Below are positions 39,040 through 48,941 of a stretch of DNA of 64,000 nucleotides, piece by piece; within the stretch, counting starts at the first letter, position 1, and the number at the start of each line of letters is the position of its first letter. Where the stretch lies: NCBI GenBank assembly GCA_947630215.1, contig CANRGX010000003.1:62001-126000 (forward strand), given 5' to 3'. The notes under the pieces are model-generated. The model did not search any database. It was not told where the DNA came from and saw nothing but the letters and a program-made list of their open reading frames with translations. Source of the DNA: an uncultured Eisenbergiella sp. Lineage in GTDB: Bacteria > Bacillota > Clostridia > Lachnospirales > Lachnospiraceae. The position numbers and the translations under genes were made by a program.

Positions 39040-39666
39040 ATGGGAAAGATCACAGAGAGAGAGCAGAGGATATTCGACATCGCATCCGCAGAGTGGGAAC
39101 TGTTCCAGCAGGTGCAAAATACCGGGGGCAGGGCGTCCTGCCAGGACGATCCGGACACCTTTTTCAAAATGCGCATGAGCCAGTGGATGGTGTATTCCGA
39201 CGAGGTGCTGCAAAGCTACTGGGACGATCTGCAAAGCGCCTGCGCAGCGGGGCGCAATCCGATTTTTGAGAAGTACGGATACATGATGGAAACCACTTAC
39301 CCGGAAGAATACGCTCAGTTGAAAGACAGCCTGCCAAAGCCTTCCGAAGCGAAAAAAGAACTGGTAGAAAAGCTGGTGTCGGCGCATCTGGTCTGGGACC
39401 GGTGGATGCTGGAGCACTATCCGAACCTGCGCAAAAACGGCCGCGTGCTCACGGCGGGAGAGGACAGCGTCTATGAGGGTTCTTCTTCGGAAAGCTATCT
39501 GCGGGGAGAACTGCTGACCTGCTCCGAGCGGACGCTGACGCTGATGTGGGAGCAGACCCGGCAGGCCTGTGACAGGGGAGAAAACCTTTTAAAACAGATC
39601 ATAGAAAACGAGACGGCCTTTTACGGCTATCAGAGTCTGGAGGAAGCGGAGGCCGCGCACGCTTAA
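39040..39666 (+). CDS. DUF4125-family protein
   Basis: 208 residues, soluble, no signal. Helical and rich in Trp/Glu: REQRIFDIASAEWELFQQVQNTGGRASCQDDPDTFFKMRMSQWMVYSDEVLQSYWDDL, then PIFEKYGYMMETTYPEEYAQLK. This matches DUF4125 proteins common in Clostridia; function unknown. GGAGGGAGAG lies just before the ATG. A GGGCGG/CCGCCC hairpin (about 39711-39751) follows. It sits between the tRNA-Leu genes and the dgt operon without an evident tie to either. Confidence 0.8.
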   Translation: MGKITEREQRIFDIASAEWELFQQVQNTGGRASCQDDPDTFFKMRMSQWMVYSDEVLQSYWDDLQSACAAGRNPIFEKYGYMMETTYPEEYAQLKDSLPKPSEAKKELVEKLVSAHLVWDRWMLEHYPNLRKNGRVLTAGEDSVYEGSSSESYLRGELLTCSERTLTLMWEQTRQACDRGENLLKQIIENETAFYGYQSLEEAEAAHA

Positions 39667-39821
39667 ACCGGCCGCAGAGGGACATTTTTACAAAATTTTT
39701 TATGAAAAACGGGCGGAGAATGGGACGCTGTCCTTTACGCCGCCCGAATTTTGTGTTATTCTTATACTAACTATACGTATGCGCAGATGAGGTCGCAAAA
39801 AGCGACGGACGGGAGGCTGGG

Positions 39822-40826
39822 TTGAATATCCGGGAAGATCTGGAAAAGTGGGAGGAGGAGTATCTGAGCCCCTTTGCCGCGCGGAGCAAAAACTCGGCCG
39901 GCAGACTGCGGCAGGAGGAGCCTTGCGATATCCGGCCCGTTTTTCAGCGGGATCGGGATCGGATTTTGCACAGCAAGGCGTTCCGCCGTCTCAAGGACAA
40001 GACGCAGGTTTTTCTTTCCCCCATGGGCGACCATTACCGCACCCGGCTGACCCATACGCTGGAGGTGTCCCAGAACGCCCGCACCATCGCCCGGGCGCTG
40101 CGGCTGAATGAGGAACTGGTGGAGGCCATTGCGCTGGGGCACGATCTGGGGCATACGCCCTTTGGCCATGCGGGAGAGCGGGCGCTCAACCGGGTCTGTC
40201 CCTACGGGTTTTCCCACGCCGAACAGAGTGTGCGGACGGTGGACTTCCTGGAAAAGGACGGGCAGGGGCTGAATCTGACCTTTGAGGTGCGCGACGGCAT
40301 CCGAAACCACCAGACAGAAGGACACCCCATGACGCTGGAAGGATGCGTGGTGCGGCTTTCCGACAAGATTGCCTACATCCATCACGACATGGATGACGCC
40401 ATCCGGGCCGGTATCCTGAAGGAATCGGACGTTCCCACCGAAATCACGCAGGTCATCGGCGCGACCACGGGAGAACGGCTGGATCACTTTATCCACGATA
40501 TCGTCTCCGCCAGCAGCGGGCAGAATCGCATCCTCATGTCGGAGCCTGTGCAGGAGGCGATGGATCGGATGCGCCAGTTTATGTTTGAGCGCGTGTATAC
40601 CAATCCCCGGGCAAAGGGCGAGGAGGGTAAGGCGGAGCTTTTGATGGAGATGCTCTATGATTACTATCTGCATCACATCGACGATCTGCCCGAAGACTTT
40701 CTGGCGCTGATGGATCGGGGCGAACCGCGGGAACGGGTGGTCTGCGACTATGTGGGCAGCATGACGGATCGCTTCGCGCTGGCCAGGTACGAGGATCTCT
40801 ACGTGCCGAGAACCTGGCGCTATTAG
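39822..40826 (+). CDS. dgt: dGTPase-like HD-domain phosphohydrolase
   Basis: 334 residues. Deoxyguanosinetriphosphate triphosphohydrolase-like family: NIREDLEKWEEEYLSPFAARSKNSAGR, EPCDIRPVFQRDRDRILHSKAFRRLKDKTQVF, then the HD metal motif RLTHTLEVSQNARTIARALRLN with GHDLGHTPFGHAGE. Hydrolyses dNTPs to nucleoside plus triphosphate. TTG at 39822 is the start: GGGAGG stands 8 bases upstream and NIREDLE is the family N-terminus. dnaG follows after 21 bp; the pairing with dnaG-rpoD is standard in Clostridia. Confidence 0.92.
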   Translation: MNIREDLEKWEEEYLSPFAARSKNSAGRLRQEEPCDIRPVFQRDRDRILHSKAFRRLKDKTQVFLSPMGDHYRTRLTHTLEVSQNARTIARALRLNEELVEAIALGHDLGHTPFGHAGERALNRVCPYGFSHAEQSVRTVDFLEKDGQGLNLTFEVRDGIRNHQTEGHPMTLEGCVVRLSDKIAYIHHDMDDAIRAGILKESDVPTEITQVIGATTGERLDHFIHDIVSASSGQNRILMSEPVQEAMDRMRQFMFERVYTNPRAKGEEGKAELLMEMLYDYYLHHIDDLPEDFLALMDRGEPRERVVCDYVGSMTDRFALARYEDLYVPRTWRY

Positions 40827-40847
40827 GCCGTAAAGGAGCGTTGGGGG

Positions 40848-42632
40848 ATGTATTATCCGCAGGAACTGATCGACGAGGTCAGGACGAAAAACAATATCGT
40901 GGACGTGATCTCCGGTTATGTCCGGCTGCAGAAAAAGGGGAGCAATTACTTCGGACTGTGTCCGTTCCACAGTGAAAAATCCCCTTCCTTTTCTGTTTCT
41001 CCCAGCCGGCAGATGTATCATTGCTTCGGATGCGGCGCGGGGGGAAACGTGATCACGTTTCTGATGGAATATGAGAATTATTCTTTTCAGGAAGCGCTCA
41101 AGGAGCTGGCGCAGCGCGCGGGGGTGGCGCTGCCTGAAATCGAGTATACGCAGGAAATGAAAAAGGCCCAGAGCCGGCGGATGCAGCTGTTGGAGATCAA
41201 CCGGGAAGCGGCGAAGTATTTTTATTACCAGCTTCGCAGCCAGCGGGGGGAGGCAGGTCTTTCCTATCTCAGAAAGCGGGAGCTGTCCGAGGAGACAATG
41301 AATCATTTCGGACTGGGCTATTCCAATAAAACCGGCGACGATCTGGTCCGGTACCTGAAACATAAAAATTACAGCGAGGATCTGATCCGGGATGCGGGGC
41401 TGTGCAACGTGGACGAAAAACACGGTATGTACGACAAATTCTGGAACCGGGTCATGTTTCCCATCCAGGATATCGGCCACCGGGTCATCGGCTTCGGGGG
41501 CCGGGTGATGGGCGAGGGAAAGCCCAAGTACTTAAATTCGCCGGAAACGGAGATCTTTGATAAGAGCCGCAATCTGTATGGCCTGAATTTTGCGCGGACA
41601 AGCCGGAAGGGCAGCTTCATCCTCTGTGAAGGATATATGGACGTCATCGCGATGCATCAGGCGGGCTTTACGCAGGCGGTCGCTTCTCTGGGCACCTCCT
41701 TTACGGCGGGACAGGCCGTTCTTCTCCGGCGCTATACCAATGAGGTTCTGCTTTCCTATGACAGCGACGCCGCCGGCGTGCGTGCCGCGCTGCGCGCCAT
41801 CGGCATTCTGAAGGAGGCGGGCATGACCGGAAAGGTCATTTCCCTGGAGCCCTATAAGGATCCCGATGAATTTATCAAGGCCATGGGAGCCGAGGAATTT
41901 CAGAAACGGCTGGACAGCGCCCAGAACAGTTTCTTTTTTGAACTGGATCAGATCCGCAAGGAGTATGACATGGGCGATCCGGAGGGAAAGACGAATTTTC
42001 ACCGCGCTATTGCCCGGAAGCTGTGCGAGTTTTCGGAGGAAGTGGAACGGGAGAATTATATCGAGGCCACGGCTCAGCGCTATCAGATTGGATTTGAGAG
42101 CCTGCGCAGGATGGTGAACGGATACGCGATCCAGAACGGCCTGGCCCGTCCGGTGGAAAGGCCCCGTCCGAGCACGGCGCAAAGGAGCACGGCGCAGGAT
42201 CACGCCAAAAAGAGGGAACGGCTTCTGCTGACCTGGCTGGTGGATCAACCGCAGCTATACGACCAGATCAAAAAGTACATTTCTCCGGAGGACTTTTCCG
42301 AGGAACTGTACCAAAAGGCGGCAAGGCGGCTGTTTGAAGATCTGGAGAAGGGAAAGGTGGATCCGGCCGCCGTCGTCAGTATGTTTGAGGAGGAGAAGGA
42401 TCAGAGGGAGGCGGCTTCCCTTTTCCACACGCGGCTGGAAAAGGTGGACAGTCTGCAGGAGCAGGAAAAGGCGATCCACGACATCGTCTGCGCGATCAAA
42501 CAAAACAGTTATGAGCGGGACAGCAAGGCGCTGGGAAACGATATGGACGCCCTGGCGCGCGTGATTGCGGGCAAGAAGCTGTTGGAAGAACTTAACAAAA
42601 CGCATATTTCCCTGCAATCGCGTAAACAATAG
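40848..42632 (+). CDS. dnaG: DNA primase
   Basis: 594 residues. CHC2 zinc finger LCPFHSEKSPSFSVSPSRQ..CFGCGAGG at residues ~38-66; the primase core LGYSNKTGDDLVRYL and GFGGRVMGEGKPKYLNSPET; TOPRIM motifs ILCEGYMDVIAMHQAGF and LLSYDSDAAG; and a C-terminal helicase-binding region from ~430. Makes RNA primers at the replication fork. Second gene of the macromolecular-synthesis operon, 29 bp before rpoD. Confidence 0.97.
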   Translation: MYYPQELIDEVRTKNNIVDVISGYVRLQKKGSNYFGLCPFHSEKSPSFSVSPSRQMYHCFGCGAGGNVITFLMEYENYSFQEALKELAQRAGVALPEIEYTQEMKKAQSRRMQLLEINREAAKYFYYQLRSQRGEAGLSYLRKRELSEETMNHFGLGYSNKTGDDLVRYLKHKNYSEDLIRDAGLCNVDEKHGMYDKFWNRVMFPIQDIGHRVIGFGGRVMGEGKPKYLNSPETEIFDKSRNLYGLNFARTSRKGSFILCEGYMDVIAMHQAGFTQAVASLGTSFTAGQAVLLRRYTNEVLLSYDSDAAGVRAALRAIGILKEAGMTGKVISLEPYKDPDEFIKAMGAEEFQKRLDSAQNSFFFELDQIRKEYDMGDPEGKTNFHRAIARKLCEFSEEVERENYIEATAQRYQIGFESLRRMVNGYAIQNGLARPVERPRPSTAQRSTAQDHAKKRERLLLTWLVDQPQLYDQIKKYISPEDFSEELYQKAARRLFEDLEKGKVDPAAVVSMFEEEKDQREAASLFHTRLEKVDSLQEQEKAIHDIVCAIKQNSYERDSKALGNDMDALARVIAGKKLLEELNKTHISLQSRKQ

Positions 42633-42661
42633 AAACAGACACAGGAAGGATGTAGACGGAC

Positions 42662-43771
42662 ATGGACGAAAACACAAGAGCGAAATTCGAGGAGAAGTTA
42701 AAGAGTCTGCTGGCGCTGGCAAAAAAGAAAAAGAACGTGCTGGAATATCAGGAGATCAGCGACTATTTTCTGGATCTGCATCTGGAAGAAGATCAGTTTG
42801 ACGAAATCCTGGAGACGCTGGAAAAAAATAATATCGACGTGCTGCGCATAACGGAGGAGGACGACATCCCGGATGAGGAGATCCTCATGAACGAGGAGGA
42901 AATGGATGTCGAAAATCTGGATCTGTCCATTCCCGACGGCATCAGCATAGAGGATCCGGTCCGTATGTACTTAAAGGAGATCGGCAAGGTCCCGCTGCTT
43001 TCGGCCGAGGAGGAAATCGAACTGGCCAAGCGGATGGAGATGGGAGACGAGGACGCCAAGAAGCGCCTTGCCGAGGCGAACCTGCGTCTGGTGGTCAGCA
43101 TCGCGAAGCGCTATGTGGGGCGCGGGATGCTGTTTTTGGATCTGATTCAGGAAGGCAACCTGGGTCTGATCAAGGCGGTGGAGAAGTTCGATTACCGGAA
43201 GGGATATAAGTTCTCCACTTACGCTACCTGGTGGATCCGGCAGGCGATCACCAGGGCCATCGCCGATCAGGCCAGGACAATCCGGATCCCCGTGCATATG
43301 GTGGAAACCATCAACAAGCTGATCCGCGTCAGCCGTCAGTTGCTGCAGGAGCTGGGCCGCGAACCTACGCCGGAGGAAATCGCGGAGGAAATGAAAATGC
43401 CGGTGGATCGGGTGCGCGAGATTCTCAAGATTTCCCAGGAACCGGTGTCTTTGGAGACGCCTATCGGGGAGGAGGAAGACAGCCATCTGGGGGATTTCAT
43501 CCAGGATGACAACGTGCCGGTACCGGCGGACGCGGCGGCCTTTACCCTGTTAAAGGAACAGCTGGTTGAGGTGCTGAGCACACTGACCGAGCGGGAGCAG
43601 AAGGTGCTGCGCCTGCGCTTTGGTCTGGACGACGGGCGCGCCAGGACGCTGGAGGAAGTGGGAAAGGAGTTTTCCGTTACCCGGGAACGGATCCGGCAGA
43701 TCGAGGCGAAGGCTCTGCGCAAGCTGCGTCACCCCAGCCGGAGCAGAAAACTGAAGGACTATCTGGACTGA
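42662..43771 (+). CDS. rpoD: RNA polymerase primary sigma factor (sigma A)
   Basis: 369 residues. Short region 1.1 ([32 protein letters not shown]), then [29 protein letters not shown] (1.2), [41 protein letters not shown] (2.3-2.4), region 3, and the 4.2 helix-turn-helix [22 protein letters not shown]. Directs housekeeping transcription; consistent with the many TTGACA/TATAAT promoters here. Confidence 0.98.
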   Translation: MDENTRAKFEEKLKSLLALAKKKKNVLEYQEISDYFLDLHLEEDQFDEILETLEKNNIDVLRITEEDDIPDEEILMNEEEMDVENLDLSIPDGISIEDPVRMYLKEIGKVPLLSAEEEIELAKRMEMGDEDAKKRLAEANLRLVVSIAKRYVGRGMLFLDLIQEGNLGLIKAVEKFDYRKGYKFSTYATWWIRQAITRAIADQARTIRIPVHMVETINKLIRVSRQLLQELGREPTPEEIAEEMKMPVDRVREILKISQEPVSLETPIGEEEDSHLGDFIQDDNVPVPADAAAFTLLKEQLVEVLSTLTEREQKVLRLRFGLDDGRARTLEEVGKEFSVTRERIRQIEAKALRKLRHPSRSRKLKDYLD

Positions 43772-43793
43772 GGAAAGCGGTAGGGAGGAAGCA

Positions 43794-44630
43794 ATGGAAT
43801 TATCGGCCAGGATGCAGGCTGTGGCCGCGTTGGTGCCTTCCGGCCACACGGCCGTGGATATCGGATGCGATCACGGGTATGTGGCGGTTTCTCTCGTGCA
43901 AAGGGGCGTCTGTCCGCGGGTGTATGCCGCCGACGTGCGCTCCGGACCGCTGTCCCGCGCCAGGGAACATATCCGCCGGGCCGGACTTTCGGAACAGGTG
44001 ATCCCGGTGCTTTCGGACGGCCTGGACAAGGTGCCGGTGGGAGAAGGGGGCGTAAGGACCGCGGTGGCAGCGGGCATGGGCGGAAGGCTGACGATAAAGA
44101 TTCTGTCGGATCATCCCGAAAAGACGGCCATGCTTTGGTATCTGATTCTGGAGCCGCAGTCCGAGGCATGGCTGGTGCGCGGCTGGCTTTTGGAACACGG
44201 TTTTTCCATCACCGGCGAAGATCTGGTATGGGAGGACGGGAAATTTTATCCGATCATACAGGCGGCCTCTCTTTCCGGAGAGACGCAAAAATTGGCCGTC
44301 TCTGCGCAGGAGAGGCAAACGCGGCTTTTTTTGGATTTATGTGAAAACGGGTTTTCCCGGGCGGAGGCCGGGGAGGCGATCCGGCGGTTTGGGCCGTCGC
44401 TTCTTTCCGGAAGACACCCGGTTTTATTTTCCTTTCTGGAACATATGATAGAGAAGGAGAAACAGCTGCAGGGGCAGCTGGCGGCAGGGGAAAAGAGGCA
44501 GCCGGATACGAAAGGGCGGGAACGGATTTGTCTGCGCCGGCAGGAACTGGCGCGGGAAGCCGGTCTGGCCCGGAAGGCGTATTGTTTTTTGAACCGCCCG
44601 CAGGATCCGCCTGAGGGCGAATCCGCCTGA
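43794..44630 (+). CDS. trmK: tRNA (adenine22-N1)-methyltransferase TrmK
   Basis: 278 residues. SAM-dependent class I fold: LSARMQAVAALVPSGHTAVDIGCDHGYVAVSLV, VYAADVRSGPLSRAREHI, then the catalytic VRTAVAAGMGGRLTIKIL. It methylates A22 of tRNA in Bacillus. The last ~60 residues are helical, as in TrmK. GGGAGGAAGC ribosome site. Position right after rpoD is the usual Firmicute order; the Nif3-like gene that often follows is absent. Confidence 0.9.
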   Translation: MELSARMQAVAALVPSGHTAVDIGCDHGYVAVSLVQRGVCPRVYAADVRSGPLSRAREHIRRAGLSEQVIPVLSDGLDKVPVGEGGVRTAVAAGMGGRLTIKILSDHPEKTAMLWYLILEPQSEAWLVRGWLLEHGFSITGEDLVWEDGKFYPIIQAASLSGETQKLAVSAQERQTRLFLDLCENGFSRAEAGEAIRRFGPSLLSGRHPVLFSFLEHMIEKEKQLQGQLAAGEKRQPDTKGRERICLRRQELAREAGLARKAYCFLNRPQDPPEGESA

Positions 44631-44671
44631 CGGCGGCGCCTGATCTGCAAAAAAGCAAGGGGGTATGGCGG

Positions 44672-46324
44672 ATGGAACTTTATGTAGACGGGGTAAAAAA
44701 GATATATGAGGGCACGCCCACGTACGAACAGATCGCGCAAAGCGCCCAGGGCGCATATCCGCATCAGATCGTACTGGCCGTGGCGGACGGAAAAATAAAG
44801 GAGCTTTTCCGGGAGGCCAAACAGGGGGCGCAGATCACCTTTTTGACCACCGGGGATAAGATTGGACACGATACCTATGCGCGCAGCGTCATCATGCTTC
44901 TGATGAAGGCCGCCTCCGACGCGGCGGGCGGGCCGGAAAAGGGGATGATGAAGGTGGAATTTTCCCTGGGCAGGGGGCTGTACTGCTCTCCCAGGGGAGG
45001 ACTTGTCATCGACGACGGCTTCGTTTCCCGCGTAAAGAGCCGGATGCGCGAACTGGTAAGGGATCGCGTCCCGTTCACGAAGGCCGCCTGGCCCACGGAC
45101 GACGCCATCGAGCTGTTTGCTTCCCGGGGAATGGCCGATAAAGTACAGTTGTTTCAGTACCGCCGCGGCTCCTACATCAATATCTACTGCCTAGACGGCT
45201 ATTACGATTATAATTACGGCTATATGGTGCCGGATACCGGCTATCTGGCGTGGTTCGATCTGGTCCGGTACCGGGACGGGCTGATGCTGATGCTGCCTTC
45301 GGCGGCCCAGCCGGAAAAAATATCCGATTTTGAACCCCGGGAAAAGCTGTTTCGCACACTGCTGGAGTCCACCCGCTGGGGAGAACAGATCGGCATCGAC
45401 ACGGTAGGGGACTTAAACGATAAAATCTGCGGCGGGGATCTGGCCGAACTGATTTTGATGCAGGAGGCGCTGCAGGAAAGCCGGATCGGAGCCATTGCGG
45501 CGGATATTGCCTCCCGGGGCCATGTGAAATTCGTCATGATCGCGGGGCCCTCCTCCTCGGGGAAAACCACTTTTTCCCATCGGCTTTCCGTACAGCTGAT
45601 GGCGCTGGGACTGCGGCCCCATCCTATCGCCGTTGATAACTATTTTGTGGAACGGGACAAAACGCCCCGGGACGCTGACGGCCAGTATAACTTCGAGTGC
45701 CTGGAAGCCATCGACGTGGCGCAGTTTAATGCGGATATGTGCGATCTGCTGGCGGGCAAAACCGTCTCCATGCCCACGTACAATTTCAAAACGGGACTGC
45801 GGGAGTACAACGGGGAGACCCTGACGCTGAAAGCGGACGATATTCTGGTCATAGAGGGCATTCACGGGCTGAACGACAAAATGTCCTATGCCCTTCCGGT
45901 GGAAAGCAAATACAAAATTTATATCAGTGCGCTCACCAGCCTCAATGTGGATGAGCACAACCGGATTCCCACCACGGACGGACGGCTGCTGCGCCGCATG
46001 GTGCGCGACGCCAGGACGCGGGGGATCCCCGCCAGGCAGACCATCGCCCAGTGGCCTTCCGTGCGTCGGGGTGAGGAGGAATACATCTTCCCGTATCAGG
46101 AGAGCGCGGACGCCATGTTCAATTCCGTGCTGATCTATGAGCTGAGCGTGCTCAAAATCTACGCGCAGCCGCTGCTTTACAGCATCCATAAGGATGACGC
46201 GGCATACTTTGAGGCGAAGCGGCTGTTAAAGTTCTTAGACTATTTTCTGGGTGTTTCCGGGGAGGATCTGCCCAAAAACTCCATTGTCAGGGAGTTCATA
46301 GGCGGAAGCTGTTTCCGGGTTTAA
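44672..46324 (+). CDS. nucleoside kinase with N-terminal TGS/ThrRS-editing-like region
   Basis: 550 residues. Residues 1-~70 resemble a TGS-like domain (MELYVDGVKKIYEGTPTYEQIA), ~70-270 the second additional domain of ThrRS/AlaRS (TTGDKIGHDTYARSVIMLLMKAA, RGSYINIYCLDGYYDYNYGYMVPDTGYL). From ~285 comes a uridine-kinase/PRK domain with Walker A VMIAGPSSSGKTTFSHRL and VDNYFVERDKTPRDADGQYNFECLEAID, then LVIEGIHGLNDKM. Probable uridine/cytidine phosphorylation; the role of the synthetase-like half is unknown. This architecture is common in Clostridia. Confidence 0.88.
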   Translation: MELYVDGVKKIYEGTPTYEQIAQSAQGAYPHQIVLAVADGKIKELFREAKQGAQITFLTTGDKIGHDTYARSVIMLLMKAASDAAGGPEKGMMKVEFSLGRGLYCSPRGGLVIDDGFVSRVKSRMRELVRDRVPFTKAAWPTDDAIELFASRGMADKVQLFQYRRGSYINIYCLDGYYDYNYGYMVPDTGYLAWFDLVRYRDGLMLMLPSAAQPEKISDFEPREKLFRTLLESTRWGEQIGIDTVGDLNDKICGGDLAELILMQEALQESRIGAIAADIASRGHVKFVMIAGPSSSGKTTFSHRLSVQLMALGLRPHPIAVDNYFVERDKTPRDADGQYNFECLEAIDVAQFNADMCDLLAGKTVSMPTYNFKTGLREYNGETLTLKADDILVIEGIHGLNDKMSYALPVESKYKIYISALTSLNVDEHNRIPTTDGRLLRRMVRDARTRGIPARQTIAQWPSVRRGEEEYIFPYQESADAMFNSVLIYELSVLKIYAQPLLYSIHKDDAAYFEAKRLLKFLDYFLGVSGEDLPKNSIVREFIGGSCFRV

Positions 46325-46341
46325 GCGGGCGGAAAATCAGC

Positions 46342-46370
46342 TTGATCGCGTCGGAAATTTAGGGTATCAT
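46342..46370 (+). promoter_or_regulatory. rnpB promoter
   Basis: TTGATC, 17-bp spacer, TATCAT, ending about 10 bp before the RNase P RNA. Confidence 0.8.
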
Positions 46371-46380
46371 AGGACGTGGC

Positions 46381-46758
46381 GTAAGTAAGACAAATGGTCG
46401 CGGCTGTCGGCCGCGCGGGCGCATTTTGCCCGCCGGCGCCCGAAAGGGGACAGGTGAGGAAAGTCCGGGCTTCACAGGGCAGGATGCCGGATAACGTCCG
46501 GTGGAGGCGACTCCAAGGCCAGTGCAACAGAAATATACCGCCAGGCGCAGCCTGGTAAGGGTGGAAGGGCAGCGTAAGAGACTACCGCCCGCCCGGCGAC
46601 GGGCGGGGCACATGTAAACCCCATCCGAAGCAAGACCGAACAGAGAGCGACAGGCCGGCCCGGCCTGCTTTCAGGTAGGTCGCTCGATCCTGCCGGCAAC
46701 GGCAGGGCTAGATAGATGACCATTCAAGACAGAACCCGGCTTATCGTTTTGCTTACTC
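46381..46758 (+). ncRNA. rnpB: RNase P RNA, bacterial class A
   Basis: About 378 nt. The universal P4-region sequence GAGGAAAGTCCGGGC is near 46456 and its partner ACAGAACCCGGCTTA near 46731. GGTAAGGGTGGAAGGGCAG and the conserved CCCCATCCGAAGCAAGACC follow the class A order. The ends GTAAGTAAGAC and GTTTTGCTTAC pair as P1. Catalytic RNA that removes tRNA 5' leaders. A 13-bp hairpin follows. Confidence 0.96.
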
Positions 46759-46760
46759 CA

Positions 46761-46796
46761 GGCATACCCGCCAAGACTGGCGGGTATGCCTGCGTT
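46761..46796 (+). terminator. terminator of rnpB
   Basis: Perfect 13-bp GGCATACCCGCCA stem with an AGAC loop; the tail TGCGTTT is only partly T-rich. Confidence 0.75.
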
Positions 46797-46931
46797 TGCG
46801 CAAAGACAGCCCGCAAAAGCGGCCTTTCCGGTTATGAAATTCTCATGAAATTTGGGCGCTGAGGTTGACTTTTTCGGAAATTGAGAGCACAATAATATGT
46901 TGATCGGAAAAAGGAAACGGAGGAAACAGAC

Positions 46932-47960
46932 ATGACGAAAATAGATATTGTATCCGGCTTTCTGGGAGCGGGCAAGACCACGCTCATCCAAAAGCTGCTC
47001 AAGGAGGCGCTGACGGGCAGCCAGGTGGTGCTGATCGAGAATGAGTTCGGGGAAATCGGCATCGACGGCGGCTTTCTGAAGGATTCCGGCATTGAGATCA
47101 AGGAGATGAATTCCGGCTGTATCTGCTGTTCTCTGGTGGGGGATTTCGGAACTTCCTTAAAAGAGGTGCTTTCCACCTACCATCCGGAGCGTATCCTGAT
47201 CGAGCCCTCGGGCGTGGGCAAGCTGTCCGACGTGATGAAGGCGGTGCAGAATGCGGGCCTGGGAACGGACGTGGAGCTCAACAGTGCCGTGGCCGTGGTG
47301 GACGCTTCCAAATGTAAAATGTATATCAAGAATTTCGGAGAATTTTTCATCAATCAGATAGCCCACGCGGGCACGATCCTTTTGAGCCGGACGGATGTGG
47401 CGTCCGAGGAGAAGGTGGCCCAGGCGGTGGAACTGATCCGGGAGCACAATCCAAAGGCTACGATCATTACCACGCCGCTGGCACAGCTGGACGGCAGGGA
47501 AGTGCTTCGCACCATCGAGGGCGCTACGGATCTGGAAGCCGAACTCATGGAGCAGGTGAAGGCCATGCACGACGAGGACGAGCATGACCACCATCACCAC
47601 CATGATCACGACGAAGACGAACATGATCACCATCATGATCACGAGGAAGACGGGCATGATCATCATCACCACCATCATCACGCGGACGAAATATTCGGCA
47701 GTTTCGGTATGGAGACGCCGGTGTCCTACACAAAGGAGCAGATCGAAGGCTGCTTAAACGCGCTGTCCGACGAAAAAACCTACGGTGTGGTTCTGCGCGC
47801 AAAGGGAATGGTGCCGGATCAAAACGGGACGTGGATCTATTTTGACTATGTGCCCGGGGAAGTGGATATCCGGGAAGGCAAGCCGGATGTGACCGGAAAG
47901 ATCTGTGTGATCGGATCGGAGCTGAAGGAAAAGGCGTTAGAGGATCTGTTCCGTAAGTGA
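46932..47960 (+). CDS. CobW/G3E-family GTPase with His-rich metal-binding insert
   Basis: 342 residues. Walker A SGFLGAGKTTLIQKLL, the metal-binding SGCICCSL motif (C63, C65, C66), ILIEPSGVGKLSDV, and a LSRTDV guanine-specificity-type motif. A His/Asp/Glu stretch (about residues 213-253, ~21 His) links to a CobW C-terminal domain. COG0523 GTPases of this kind deliver zinc or other metals to apo-enzymes. A second G3E gene follows at 47981, and zinc-type ABC and ZIP genes lie 4-6 kb downstream. A weak TTGACT-17-CACAAT promoter is at 46865-46893. No Zur box found by eye. Confidence 0.9.
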   Translation: MTKIDIVSGFLGAGKTTLIQKLLKEALTGSQVVLIENEFGEIGIDGGFLKDSGIEIKEMNSGCICCSLVGDFGTSLKEVLSTYHPERILIEPSGVGKLSDVMKAVQNAGLGTDVELNSAVAVVDASKCKMYIKNFGEFFINQIAHAGTILLSRTDVASEEKVAQAVELIREHNPKATIITTPLAQLDGREVLRTIEGATDLEAELMEQVKAMHDEDEHDHHHHHDHDEDEHDHHHDHEEDGHDHHHHHHHADEIFGSFGMETPVSYTKEQIEGCLNALSDEKTYGVVLRAKGMVPDQNGTWIYFDYVPGEVDIREGKPDVTGKICVIGSELKEKALEDLFRK

Positions 47961-47980
47961 AAGAGGGAATCGGAGTGCAT

Positions 47981-48910
47981 ATGAAACCGGTATATATCAT
48001 CAACGGCTTTCTGGGCAGCGGAAAGACGGAATTTATCAGCTTCACCCTGGATCAGCCCTATTTTCAGATCTCCGGCAGGACGCTGCTTCTGCTGTGCGAG
48101 GAAGGAGAGAACGAATACGATCCCAATATTCTGCGCCACAGCAATACGGTGGTGGAGGTCGTGGAAAACGAGCAGGATTTTACGGTGGAAAGGATGATGG
48201 CCCTGGAGAAAAAACACCGGCCGGAGCGCATCATCATCGAGTACAACGGGATGTGGAAATTCCGGGATCTGCGCCTGCCCTGGCACTGGCGGGTGGAGCA
48301 GCAGATCAGCACGATTGACGCATCCACTTTTCCGCTGTATTTTACGAATATGAAATCCATGGTTTCCGATATGCTCCGCAAGTCGGAAATGATCATTTTC
48401 AACCGCTGCGACGGCATAGAAGAACTGAATGTTTACAAGCGCAACGTCAAGGCGCTCAATCAGTCCGCAGCCATTATTTTTGAGGATAAGGACGGAGAGA
48501 TCGACGAGATTTTCGAGGAGGATCTTCCCTACGATCTCAACAGCGATCCCATCGTCCTGGAGGATGAGGGATACGGTATCTGGTATCTGGACTGTCTGGA
48601 TCATCTGGAACGCTATGAGGGAAAGACGGTGCAGTTTATTGCCATGGTGATGAAGCCCTCCAACTTTCCCGCTGATCATTTCGTCCCGGGCCGTATGGCA
48701 ATGACCTGCTGCGCGGAAGACATGACGTTTCTGGGGTATGTGTGCGTGTACGATAAGATCGGCCTTTACCGGGAGAGGGACTGGGTGAAGGTCACTGCGG
48801 TGGTGAAACGGGAGTATTTTGCGGACTATGAGGGTGAGGGCCCTGTCCTGCACGCGGTTTCGGTAACGAAGGCAAAGCAGCCCAAAGAGCCGGTCATCAG
48901 TTTTTCCTGA
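47981..48910 (+). CDS. CobW-like GTPase with DUF1980-like C-terminal domain, lacking CxCC
   Basis: 309 residues from ATG 47981 (MKPVYIINGFLGSGKTEFISF, the natural P-loop start; a GTG at 47957 overlaps the previous gene). The GTPase half has IIIEYNGMWKFRDL in place of the EPSG motif and shows no CxCC metal site. The C-terminal ~100 residues, VQFIAMVMKPSNFPADHFVPGRMAMTCCAEDMTFLGYVC, resemble the DUF1980/TIGR03943 domain found with metal-transport permeases. Likely co-translated with the upstream CobW protein. Metal-related function is inferred. Confidence 0.82.
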   Translation: MKPVYIINGFLGSGKTEFISFTLDQPYFQISGRTLLLLCEEGENEYDPNILRHSNTVVEVVENEQDFTVERMMALEKKHRPERIIIEYNGMWKFRDLRLPWHWRVEQQISTIDASTFPLYFTNMKSMVSDMLRKSEMIIFNRCDGIEELNVYKRNVKALNQSAAIIFEDKDGEIDEIFEEDLPYDLNSDPIVLEDEGYGIWYLDCLDHLERYEGKTVQFIAMVMKPSNFPADHFVPGRMAMTCCAEDMTFLGYVCVYDKIGLYRERDWVKVTAVVKREYFADYEGEGPVLHAVSVTKAKQPKEPVISFS

Positions 48911-48941
48911 CGGCCTTTGGGAGGTAAGCAGAGGGTGTGGG

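Noticed and set aside
39771..41480. Long antisense open frame across dgt and dnaG
   Set aside because: A shadow of two well-identified genes in the opposite strand; no start signals or family features.
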